Shown piece after piece: positions 43,164 to 51,100 of a DNA stretch of 64,000 bases. The stretch covers positions 19,791 to 83,790 of the forward strand of contig NZ_FOCE01000011.1 in NCBI RefSeq assembly GCF_900110025.1. The letters are read 5' to 3'. The translations under genes and the position numbers were made by a program. The notes below the pieces were generated by a model. The model was not told the DNA's origin and ran no database searches. It saw nothing but the letters and a program-made list of their open reading frames with translations. Within the stretch, counting starts at the first letter, position 1, and the number at the start of each line of letters is the position of its first letter. The DNA is from Gemmobacter aquatilis. GTDB lineage: Bacteria > Pseudomonadota > Alphaproteobacteria > Rhodobacterales > Rhodobacteraceae.

Positions 43164-44231
43164 TCAGATGGTTTCCATGGCCATATCTCTTGGGGCGTCG
43201 AACCGGGTCCCGTGTCGCAGAACGCTCCATGCGGTTCGGGCAAGTTTGTTGGCCAGCGCAACGGCTGCCTTGTTGCGCGGCATGCGTTTCACCGCTTCGG
43301 TCAGCCAGGGGCCGAAGCTGAAGGTGGACCACCTGTTCTGACGCATCATGATCACCTTCGCCGCCTGAACGAAGAGCATACGAAGATAGCGGCTGCCCCG
43401 TTTGGTGATCCGCCCGAGGATCGTTCTCCCGCCCGTGCTGTATTGGGTCGGCACCAAACCGACCCACGCGGCAAAGTCCCGACCTCGGTCGAAAGCCTCC
43501 CCCTTGCCAACTGCCGCGACCATTGCCGTCGAGATCATTGGACCGATCCCGGGGATGGTCATGACGTTGGCGCAGTTCTCTTCCGTGCGGCTGATCTCCT
43601 CGATCTCGCCCGAGACGTCCTCGATCCGTTTGTCCAGCCACAGCCAGTCGCCGTAAAGCCCGATCAGAATACCGCGCATCCGGGGCGAGATCTCGCCCCG
43701 CCGCTGTTCGAGGATCGCCTCAAACGAATTCCTCAACGCCCGCAGACCCGAGCGCACAGTGATGCCCTGTTCGATCAGAAAGGCCCGGATCTGGTTGATG
43801 CTCGCCGTGCGCCGCGAAACCAGCCGTGCCCGGACCCGATGCAATGCCTGAAGATCAAGTTGATCCTGATCCTTCTCCGAGACGGTCCGCAGGTTAGGTC
43901 GCAGCGCCGCCTCAGCGATTGCCTCGGCGTCATTGTAGTCATTCTTCTGGCCCTTGTTGAAGGGCTTCACGTAAATTGCGGGGATGATCCGCGGCTCGAA
44001 ACCCATGCCTCGTAGCGTCCGGCTGACAAAATGGGCGCTGAGGCAGGCTTCCATCCCGACGATGCAGCGTGGGAGCTGTTCGAATGTGGCACTCAACGCC
44101 AGCCGCTTGATCTGCTTGCGCATGACCAGCTGGCCGGCGCGGTCGAACCCGACCAGATGAAACGTGTCCTTGCCGATATCGACACCGACGACGACAAGGT
44201 CTTCGAAGCTTCCTGTCTTGTTTGCACACAT
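43164..44231 (-). CDS. IS110-family transposase (DEDD)
   Basis: 355 residues. The RuvC-like N-terminal domain has VGVDIGKDTFH (first Asp), GMEACLSAHF (Glu) and NDYNDAEAIAEAA (Asp pair). The C-terminal transposase_20 part has MTIPGIGPMISTAMVAAVG and the catalytic Ser region GGRTILGRITKRGSRYLRMLFVQAA. The start at 44231 follows AAGGAG. The gene is intact, so this copy may be active. Confidence 0.93.
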   Translation of the reverse strand: MCANKTGSFEDLVVVGVDIGKDTFHLVGFDRAGQLVMRKQIKRLALSATFEQLPRCIVGMEACLSAHFVSRTLRGMGFEPRIIPAIYVKPFNKGQKNDYNDAEAIAEAALRPNLRTVSEKDQDQLDLQALHRVRARLVSRRTASINQIRAFLIEQGITVRSGLRALRNSFEAILEQRRGEISPRMRGILIGLYGDWLWLDKRIEDVSGEIEEISRTEENCANVMTIPGIGPMISTAMVAAVGKGEAFDRGRDFAAWVGLVPTQYSTGGRTILGRITKRGSRYLRMLFVQAAKVIMMRQNRWSTFSFGPWLTEAVKRMPRNKAAVALANKLARTAWSVLRHGTRFDAPRDMAMETI

Positions 44232-44288
44232 GGCTACTTCTCCTTGTTGCACGGTTGATCCCTCTTCAGGGTAACCCAACGGTGGGGA

Positions 44289-44302
44289 AGCAGCCGACAC
44301 AT
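44289..44302 (-). repeat. IS110-type inverted repeat, right
   Basis: AGCAGCCGACACAT; partner of 42931-42944. Confidence 0.85.
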
Positions 44303-44406
44303 CCCATTAGCCGCCATTGGATCGCCGCTGCAGCAAATATCTCGGTCATATGTCGAGCGAAAGGCGGCCGCCCCTCACGCTGGACTACAAATCGTCGCTC
44401 CAACCA

Positions 44407-44560
44407 TCACGACCGGGCAACCCAGCCCTTGAAAGTGAGGGCGGTGCACAACAACTGGATGTCCCGGAAACCGGCGGTTTTCAGCAGCTCCACCTCTTAC
44501 TTGGGCGGCAGGATCGGCAGGCGTTCCTCCATTGCCGCGATACTGGCCACCGCCTGGAGG
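44407..44560 (-). pseudogene. C-terminal fragment of a SAM-dependent methyltransferase
   Basis: The minus strand reads GVLQAVASIAAMEERLPILPPK, an in-frame stop, then EVELLKTAGFRDIQLLCTAL followed by TFKGWVARS and a stop. The AGFRDI-x-L-x-TALTFKGWVA ending is common in small class I methyltransferases. The gene start is missing, presumably lost at the IS110-type insertion side or by deletion. Only 150 nt, so the assignment is tentative. Confidence 0.4.
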
Positions 44561-44565
44561 ACTCC

Positions 44566-45486
44566 TCAGTTCTTGATAACGCCCGTACGTTGCCATTCAT
44601 TGACCAGGAGGTCCCTAAACCGCATGGCTGCAGGTGAGAGCGGGGCGCCGCGGCGCTCGACGATGCCGATCGTGCGAGACACGACGGGATCTTCAAGCTG
44701 GACGGTGGCAATCAGCGGGTGTTCATGTTGCGGTGTGGCGAGTTTCGGAAGTACGGAGATTCCCAGCCCCGCTTCAACCAGCCCCAGGGACGTCGACAGG
44801 TGGTTGACCTCGTAAAACCAGTTCAGTTCCAGCTGCAAACCTGTCGCGGCCAGAGCCCGGTCGAGAACGGCACGGTTGCCGGATGACTTTGACACCCCGA
44901 TCAGCGGATGCCCGACGAGTTCGCTCCACGGCAGGGTCTTGCGCCCCGAGAACGGATGATCGCGGCGGCAGGCGAGGACAAACGGGTCTTCCATCAGTGG
45001 CGTGAACAGCAGGTCATCCCGCGTGGCGCCGGTAATGTTGATGCCGAATTCGACTTCGCCGTTGGCGACGGCATCAAGCCCCTCGTTCGCCGACAAGTCC
45101 ATGATACGGAAGCGAATTCCTGGGTATCGCGCATTGAACTCCCGCACGATGCCCGGCAGGAAGTAGAAGGCGGCGGTGGGCACCGAGGCCAGCCGGACCT
45201 GCGTTCGATGGCGTCCGCCCAGATCGGAAATCGACAGGATCGATTCCTCGAATTCATCGACGAGCCGGCGCACCAGCGGCATCAATTCGCGCCCGACCTG
45301 CGTGGGGCCGACGCGGCGCGTTGTGCGCTCTATCAGTTGCGCGCCCACGGCCTCCTCCAGCGCGCGGATGCGACGCGAGAGGGCAGGGGGTGACAGATTA
45401 AGCAGTTTGGCTGCCACGTGGAACGATGAAAGCTCCAGCACCGCGAGAAAGGCCTTGAGGTCAAGGAATTCGAAATTATTCCGCAT
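44566..45486 (-). CDS. LysR family transcriptional regulator
   Basis: 306 residues. The N-terminal helix-turn-helix is FLDLKAFLAVLELSSFHVAAKLLNLSPPALSRRIRALEEAVGAQL. The periplasmic-binding-like effector domain (about 90-300) has VEFGINITG and GLVEAGLGISVLPKLA. It is divergent from the PrpF gene, so it is the likely activator of the tricarboxylate operon. A 23-bp symmetric site overlaps its start codon. Confidence 0.92.
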   Translation of the reverse strand: MRNNFEFLDLKAFLAVLELSSFHVAAKLLNLSPPALSRRIRALEEAVGAQLIERTTRRVGPTQVGRELMPLVRRLVDEFEESILSISDLGGRHRTQVRLASVPTAAFYFLPGIVREFNARYPGIRFRIMDLSANEGLDAVANGEVEFGINITGATRDDLLFTPLMEDPFVLACRRDHPFSGRKTLPWSELVGHPLIGVSKSSGNRAVLDRALAATGLQLELNWFYEVNHLSTSLGLVEAGLGISVLPKLATPQHEHPLIATVQLEDPVVSRTIGIVERRGAPLSPAAMRFRDLLVNEWQRTGVIKN

Positions 45487-45497
45487 AATGGAATAAT
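45475..45497. promoter_or_regulatory. palindrome over the lysR start, divergent promoter
   Basis: ATTATTCC-N7-GGAATAAT, perfect 8-bp arms. It covers the ATG of the LysR gene at 45486 and lies 89 nt upstream of the PrpF start. It suits LysR autorepression with activation of the opposite gene. Confidence 0.5.
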
Positions 45498-45585
45498 AGA
45501 TCAATTCTTTGCAATTCACAACACAGAAGATTCCCGGCATTCCATGTCCAAGGGGCGGCAAGTTCCGCCTGGGAGGAAGACCCAA

Positions 45586-46656
45586 ATGGATGACCTGATG
45601 CGCATACCGTGCGTCCTGATGAGGGGCGGCACGTCCAAGGGACCTTTTTTTCTGCGCAGCGATCTGCCCGCAGACCCGGCGCAGCGCGATGCGCTGCTGA
45701 TAGAGATCATGGGCTCTGGCCACCCGCTGGAGATCGACGGCATCGGGGGGGGCAACCCCCTGAGCTCAAAGGTCGCCATCGTCGGACCGGCCAGCCGCGA
45801 GGGGGCGGATGTCGACTACCTCTTTGCGCAGGTGAAGGTCGATGAACAGATCGTCGACACCGCGCCCAACTGCGGCAACATGTTGTCGGCGGTCGCGGCG
45901 TTCTCAGTTGAGCGCGGGCTGGTGCTGGCCGGGCCGTCCGAGACGCGGGTGCGCGTGCACAACGTAAATACCGGCAAGATCATCGAGGCGCGTATCCTCA
46001 CGCCGGGGGGCGAGCTACGCTATCAAGGTGACGCCGGTATCGACGGCGTGCCGGGCACGGCGGCGCCGGTCTATCTGGCATTTCTCGAGGCGATCGGGGC
46101 CAAGACCGGGCACCTTCTGCCCTCGGGCGCGCCGCAAGAGGTGATTGATGGGGTTCCGGTCTCGTTGATTGATGGCGCGACGCCGGTCATGATCGCCCGG
46201 GCCGAGACCTTCGGACTGACAGGTTCAGAAAGCGCACAGGAACTCGACCGGAACACCGCGTTCATGGCACGGCTTGAGGCCGTTCGCCTGAAGGCCGGGC
46301 AGAGGATGGGTTTTGGCGACGTCGCGCAGTCGGTGCTTCCCAAACCGGTGCTGATCGGCGCCCCGCAACGCGGGGGCGATCTGGCCGTGCGGTACTTCAC
46401 ACCATGGAGTTGCCATTCATCGCTTGCAACGACCGGGGCCGTTTCGGTTGCCGTTGCCGCGACGCTGCCGGACAGCATCGTGGGCACTGCCATGCCGGAT
46501 CTGCGTTTGCCCACTGACCTCACATTCGAACACCCGTCCGGTCGCATGGCCGTGCGCGTGGAGACCGACGCAGCGACGGGCCAACCCGTCGTCTTCGTCA
46601 CCCGTACCTGCCGCCGTCTGTTCGAAGGCGCTGCTCTGGTGCGACGCAGAAACTGA
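45586..46656 (+). CDS. PrpF-family isomerase/tautomerase
   Basis: 356 residues. MRIPCVLMRGGTSKGPFFLRSDLP and IDGIGGGNPLSSKVAIVGPA are diagnostic of PrpF (2-methylaconitate isomerase) and GalD (4-oxalomesaconate tautomerase). DTAPNCGNMLSAVAAFSVE holds the catalytic Cys region. It would move a double bond in an unsaturated tricarboxylate such as aconitate or oxalomesaconate. The ATG at 45586 follows GGGAGGA. It opens an operon with a tricarboxylate transporter and an ATP-citrate-lyase-like enzyme. Confidence 0.88.
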   Translation: MDDLMRIPCVLMRGGTSKGPFFLRSDLPADPAQRDALLIEIMGSGHPLEIDGIGGGNPLSSKVAIVGPASREGADVDYLFAQVKVDEQIVDTAPNCGNMLSAVAAFSVERGLVLAGPSETRVRVHNVNTGKIIEARILTPGGELRYQGDAGIDGVPGTAAPVYLAFLEAIGAKTGHLLPSGAPQEVIDGVPVSLIDGATPVMIARAETFGLTGSESAQELDRNTAFMARLEAVRLKAGQRMGFGDVAQSVLPKPVLIGAPQRGGDLAVRYFTPWSCHSSLATTGAVSVAVAATLPDSIVGTAMPDLRLPTDLTFEHPSGRMAVRVETDAATGQPVVFVTRTCRRLFEGAALVRRRN

Positions 46657-46724
46657 CGGCAAGCCGCTGGAGGGGCTGGACCTGCAGGCGGAACCGGAGA
46701 TCTTTGTTCAAGGGAGGAACTGAC

Positions 46725-47696
46725 ATGCTGAAATTCAATCGTCGTGCCGCGCTGGCGCTTGGGGTGGCGCTGTTGTCGACGGCGGGCCTGCCCGCGCTGG
46801 CGCAGGACTATCCGTCCAAGCCGGTGACACTGGTCGTGTCCTATGCGGCTGGTGGTGGAACCGATGCGATTGCACGCGTCTTTGCCGCGCGGCTCGAAAA
46901 GGCGCTGAATGGCCGCGTGATCGTGGAAAACCGCCCCGGTGCGGCCGCAAACATCGGGACCGAGGTGGTCGCAAGCGCCGATCCCGATGGTTACACCCTG
47001 CTGGTGGGCAATCAGGGCCCGATGGCGGTGAACCCGCATATCTTCAACCTGAAACACGACCCGGCCGAAGCGCTGGACCCGATCGCAATGATCGCCGATG
47101 CCTCGCTCGTGGTGGTGGTCGGTCCGCGCCTGCCGGTCACCTCGCTGGCCGAGCTTCTTGAAAAGGCCAAGGCGGGAGAGTTGGTTTACGGTTCGGCCGG
47201 CAACGCCTCGGCAAGCCATGTCGCGACGCTGCTTCTGGGTCAGACGGCGGGGATCGATCTGAAGCATGTGCCTTACAAGGGTGCAGGCCCGGCGGTGAAT
47301 GATCTGGTCGGTGGCCATATCGACTTCATGGTCACCACCATTCCGTCGGTCATCGGCCTCGTCGGCGACGGCACGCTGACCGCGCTGGCGGTGACCGGCG
47401 CTGAGCGCTTTGCTGAACTGCCCGACGTTCCGACCGTCGCCGAGTCCGGACTGCCGACCTACACCGCCTCGGCATGGTATGGCCTGCTGGGGCCCAAAGG
47501 GCTGCCGCAGGACGTGCGCGACAAACTGGCCAGCGCCACGGCCGAAACACTCGCGGATCCGGAGTTCATCGCCAAGCTGAAGAACGATGGCGGCGTGCCC
47601 TCGGCCCTCTCCGGGCAGGCTTTCGCTGACTTCATGGCCGCGGAACGTGCCCGCTGGGGTGAGGTCGTCAAGGCCGCCAACATCAAGGTGGAGTGA
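46725..47696 (+). CDS. tctC: tripartite tricarboxylate transporter substrate-binding protein TctC
   Basis: 323 residues. A signal peptide (MLKFNRRAALALGVALLSTAGLPALAQ, cut after ALA) is followed by YPSKPVTLVVSYAAGGGTDAIAR, the family start. VPYKGAGPAVNDLVGGHIDF is a further TctC/Bug landmark. Periplasmic binding protein for a carboxylate. GGAGGA precedes the ATG. Directly upstream of tctB and tctA, so the complete uptake system is present. Confidence 0.93.
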   Translation: MLKFNRRAALALGVALLSTAGLPALAQDYPSKPVTLVVSYAAGGGTDAIARVFAARLEKALNGRVIVENRPGAAANIGTEVVASADPDGYTLLVGNQGPMAVNPHIFNLKHDPAEALDPIAMIADASLVVVVGPRLPVTSLAELLEKAKAGELVYGSAGNASASHVATLLLGQTAGIDLKHVPYKGAGPAVNDLVGGHIDFMVTTIPSVIGLVGDGTLTALAVTGAERFAELPDVPTVAESGLPTYTASAWYGLLGPKGLPQDVRDKLASATAETLADPEFIAKLKNDGGVPSALSGQAFADFMAAERARWGEVVKAANIKVE

Positions 47697-47701
47697 CAGA
47701 A

Positions 47702-48217
47702 ATGAGCCACGAGGTCACCAACCCGCCCCCGCCACGACCCTTGATCGGCCGAGAACGGCTGGCCGGGCTCTGCCTCGTGGTTTTCGGGCTCTTTGCCCTC
47801 TATGCCAGCGCCGATCTTCCCTTCTTCACCGAAGGGGGGGTTGGATCAGGCCTTCTGCCGCGCGCGTTGTCGGTGCTGATCATCCTTCTGGGAATTGTGC
47901 AGCTGGCGATCTGCTGGCGCGAGCCACCGGAATCAACCGGCAACTGGCCGATCCGAGACATGGTTCCGGTGCTGGTCGGGATCTTCCTCTTTGCCCTGAC
48001 GATCCGTGGTTTTGATTTCGGATCGTTCAAGATCCCGGTGCTGGGAATGGCGGTCGCAACGCCGCTGGCGATCTTCTGCTCGGGCATGGCGGCAAAGGAT
48101 GCGCGTCTGGTGGAGCTTCTGATCTTCACGGTGGTGTTGTCTGCGCTCTGCATTGCCTTGTTCCGTTTCGCGCTCGGGCTTTCGCTGCCTGTTGCGCCTT
48201 GGCTGATCGGATACTGA
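47702..48217 (+). CDS. tctB: tripartite tricarboxylate transporter small membrane subunit TctB
   Basis: 171 residues with about four hydrophobic segments (LAGLCLVVFGLFALYA, ALSVLIILLGIVQLAIC, PVLVGIFLFALTI, LLIFTVVLSALCIALF). It matches TctB in size and position between tctC and tctA. It starts 5 nt after the tctC stop. Confidence 0.88.
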   Translation: MSHEVTNPPPPRPLIGRERLAGLCLVVFGLFALYASADLPFFTEGGVGSGLLPRALSVLIILLGIVQLAICWREPPESTGNWPIRDMVPVLVGIFLFALTIRGFDFGSFKIPVLGMAVATPLAIFCSGMAAKDARLVELLIFTVVLSALCIALFRFALGLSLPVAPWLIGY

Positions 48218-48218
48218 C

Positions 48219-49724
48219 ATGATGGACATGCTGTACAATCTGGGGCTGGGCTTTGCCGTCGCGCTCACGCTCAAGAATGTGTTTTTCTGCTTTGTTGGCT
48301 GCCTTATCGGCACGCTTGTGGGTGTGCTTCCCGGTGTCGGCCCGGTCGCGACCATCTCGATCTTGCTGCCGGTCACGCTGGCGCTGGACCCGACCGGTGC
48401 CCTGATCATGCTGGCCGGGATTTACTACGGCGCGCAGTATGGCGGCTCGACCACGGCCATTCTGGTGAACATCCCGGGCGAGGCCACGGCCGTCGTCACC
48501 GCGATTGACGGGCACGAGATGGCAAAGCGCGGGCAGGCCGGGCTGGCACTTGGGCTTGCCGCCATCGGATCGTTCATCGCCGGCACCTTTGCGACCATCG
48601 TCATTGCGGCGCTTGGCGTTCCGATGACCAAGCTGGGTCTGCTCTTCGGTCCGGCAGAGTATTTCTCGCTGATGGTCATGGGCCTCGTGTTTGCGGTCGT
48701 GCTGGCGCATGGATCGCTGACCAAGGCCGTGGCGATGATCCTGGCGGGCGTGCTTCTGTCCTGCGTTGGGGCGGATATGGAAACCGGGCGCGAACGGATG
48801 ACCTTTGGCCTGCACATGCTGACCGACGGGATCGAATTCGTCGTGCTGGCGATGGGCGTCTTCGGCTTCGGCGAGATCTTCAAGAATCTGGCTGACCCCG
48901 AAAAGCGCGATCTGGTGAAGGGTTCGATCGGGCGGCTCTGGCCCAGCCTGCGTGACCTGCGCGAAAACATGGGCGCAATCCTGCGCGGGACGGGTATCGG
49001 TGCGGTGCTCGGTGTGCTTCCCGGCAACGGCGCGATCCTCGGCCCATTCGCCAGCTACGCGATGGAAAAGCGGCTGTCGAAGCGCCCGCAGGACTTTGGC
49101 ACCGGCGTTTCGCAGGCGGTTGCAGGGCCTGAATCGGCAAACAATGCCGGCGCGCAGACCTCGTTCATTCCCTTGATGACGCTGGGCCTGCCACCCAATG
49201 CGGTGATGGCGCTTATGGTGGGCGCCATGATGATCCAGGGCATTGTTCCCGGTCCGCAGGTCATCGAGCGCAACCCGGAGCTGTTCTGGGGCCTGATCGC
49301 CAGCATGTGGATCGGCAACCTGATGCTGGTCATCATCAACCTGCCCCTGATCGGCCTCTGGGTGAAGCTGCTGCAGGTGCCATACCGCTTGCTCTTCCCT
49401 GCCATTGTCGCCTTCTGCTGCATCGGTCTCTTCTCGATCTCGAACGAGCCGACGCAGGTGATGATGGCTGGTGCGATGGGTCTGGTGGGATTTGCGCTGT
49501 GGAAGCTGCAGTTCGAGGCCGCGCCGCTTGCGCTTGGCTTCGTGCTGGGCCGGCTGCTGGAAGAAAAGCTGCGTCAGGCGCTGATCATTTCGGATGGCAG
49601 CATGACCACCTTTATCACCTCGCCGCTGTCGGCCTTCCTTCTGGCCATCGGGGCCTTCGCTCTGCTCGTCGCGGTGCTGCCGTCGATCCGCAAATCGCGC
49701 GACGAGGTGTTCAAGGACGCCTGA
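48219..49724 (+). CDS. tctA: tripartite tricarboxylate transporter large membrane subunit TctA
   Basis: 501 residues, about 11-12 transmembrane segments. GTLVGVLPGVGPVATISILLP and AGIYYGAQYGGSTTAILVNIPGE are the conserved first-half motifs; LPGNGAILGPFASYAMEK and NNAGAQTSFIPLMTLGLPPNAVMALM are the second-half equivalents. It moves the substrate with a cation. It starts 1 nt after the tctB stop. Confidence 0.94.
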   Translation: MMDMLYNLGLGFAVALTLKNVFFCFVGCLIGTLVGVLPGVGPVATISILLPVTLALDPTGALIMLAGIYYGAQYGGSTTAILVNIPGEATAVVTAIDGHEMAKRGQAGLALGLAAIGSFIAGTFATIVIAALGVPMTKLGLLFGPAEYFSLMVMGLVFAVVLAHGSLTKAVAMILAGVLLSCVGADMETGRERMTFGLHMLTDGIEFVVLAMGVFGFGEIFKNLADPEKRDLVKGSIGRLWPSLRDLRENMGAILRGTGIGAVLGVLPGNGAILGPFASYAMEKRLSKRPQDFGTGVSQAVAGPESANNAGAQTSFIPLMTLGLPPNAVMALMVGAMMIQGIVPGPQVIERNPELFWGLIASMWIGNLMLVIINLPLIGLWVKLLQVPYRLLFPAIVAFCCIGLFSISNEPTQVMMAGAMGLVGFALWKLQFEAAPLALGFVLGRLLEEKLRQALIISDGSMTTFITSPLSAFLLAIGAFALLVAVLPSIRKSRDEVFKDA

Positions 49725-49812
49725 TCCGTCCCCCTGACCTGGCCGCGCGCTGACCTGCGGCCAGGTCCCCTCCTATCTCCCCCAAAATCTCATAGCCAAC
49801 TGGAGGAACCTG

Positions 49813-51087
49813 ATGCAGGTGACCGGAATGCTCACGGGTGCACGTCTGCTGGCCCATGTCGGATTTCCCACGTCGGAAATCCTTGGCCCCGACGCAACAG
49901 AGGATCAGATCCAGGGTCTGATCGACCGACACGGCCTGATCTTCATCAAGCCGCTGTTCCGGGGCGGGGTGGGGAAGAAGGGCAAGGCCGGGCTGATTGG
50001 TCGCGCCCGTGATCTGGGAACCGCACTGGCGGAAAAGGAGCGGCTCTACTTTGCCGAGCACCGCCACGGCAATGCGGTCGCCAAGGCCAATGGCGTGACC
50101 TTCGAGGCGGGCGTCCCTGCGGAACATGAGGTCTATTTCGCGATCACCGACGACACGCGCTTTCGTGCCCCAACGATGACGCTGACCCACCGCGGCGGGG
50201 TGGATATCGAGGAACTCGACAAGTCCGAGATCGCGAGCGTTCCGTTTGATGCATTGACGGGGATGAAGGCCTTCGTCGTCGCCAATGCCTTGACCGAGAT
50301 CGGTGCCCCGCGTGAGATCATCTCGCCCCTGACGCAGCATCTGCCGAAACTGTGGGAGCTGATGCACCACTACGGCATGACAACGCTGGAGTTGAACCCG
50401 ATCCGCATGATGCCGGGCCGCGATGGCCGGCTGACCCCCATCGCCTGCGACTTCAAATGCGGCTTTGACCGGGACGACCTGCGCGTGGGTCGCCTCGGCC
50501 TGCCGGATTATCTGTTCGCCGCCGACATTTCCGAGTTCGAGCAAGAGGTGAACCAGCTGCGCACCCATCAGGGGCAGTCGGACGTCTTCGTCATCAACGA
50601 AAAGGGCACCATCCTTGCGCCAACCTTTGGCGGTGGGGCGAACAGTCTGGTGACCGAGGTTCTGGGCGATGCCGCCATCATCTCCTCCGATTTTGGGGGC
50701 AACCCGCCCTATGAGAAGATGAAGGCCGTCGCCTCGATCTGCTACCGTCATTTCCTGAAGCAGACCAATGTCCTGTTCATCATTGGCGGCAAGTCGAACA
50801 ATACCGACATTCTGGAAACCTTCCGGGGCATGGGTGATGCTCTGCGCGAGCACTTTGCCCGGCATGGACCGGTGCCGCTCTATGTCGTGGTTGGGCGCGG
50901 CGGTCCGAACCTTGTGCGCGGCATGGGCAACCTTGCCGATACGCTGGACAGCCTTGGCGTGCCCTACCGCTTTTTCGGCTTCGACAGCGCAATTTCCGAA
51001 GTGGTCAACCATGCCAAGCAGGTCGACCAATGGATGCGCGGCGGTGGGCGTGCCGAGATTGCCCGCGCGATGAACATCAGCATCTGA
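49813..51087 (+). CDS. ATP-citrate-lyase-like small (ATP-grasp/citrate-binding) subunit
   Basis: 424 residues. Motif order follows the N-terminal half of ATP citrate lyase: KPLFRGGVGKKGKAGL, HRGGVDIEELD, TTLELNPI (ATP-grasp), TFGGGANSLVTEV, then the citrate-binding domain with IIGGKSNNTDILETFRGM and VVGRGGPNLVRGMG. The Asn, Thr and Arg that hold citrate appear kept, although the GGGAS loop reads GGGAN. With the next gene it should form citryl-CoA (or an analogue) at the cost of ATP. It starts 88 nt after tctA and 13 nt before the large subunit. Confidence 0.82.
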   Translation: MQVTGMLTGARLLAHVGFPTSEILGPDATEDQIQGLIDRHGLIFIKPLFRGGVGKKGKAGLIGRARDLGTALAEKERLYFAEHRHGNAVAKANGVTFEAGVPAEHEVYFAITDDTRFRAPTMTLTHRGGVDIEELDKSEIASVPFDALTGMKAFVVANALTEIGAPREIISPLTQHLPKLWELMHHYGMTTLELNPIRMMPGRDGRLTPIACDFKCGFDRDDLRVGRLGLPDYLFAADISEFEQEVNQLRTHQGQSDVFVINEKGTILAPTFGGGANSLVTEVLGDAAIISSDFGGNPPYEKMKAVASICYRHFLKQTNVLFIIGGKSNNTDILETFRGMGDALREHFARHGPVPLYVVVGRGGPNLVRGMGNLADTLDSLGVPYRFFGFDSAISEVVNHAKQVDQWMRGGGRAEIARAMNISI

Positions 51088-51100
51088 CAGGAGACTTGCC

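Larger units (their letters stand above)
42931..44302 (-). mobile_element. IS110-family insertion sequence, IS1111-like ends
   Basis: 1372 bp between perfect 14-bp inverted repeats (42931-42944 and 44289-44302), holding one intact DEDD transposase. Inverted repeats close to the ends are a feature of the IS1111 subgroup; most other IS110 members lack them. The exact tips may lie a few bases outside. The long stretch between the left repeat and the transposase stop (about 220 nt) could hold the guiding non-coding RNA described for IS110-type elements. Confidence 0.85.
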
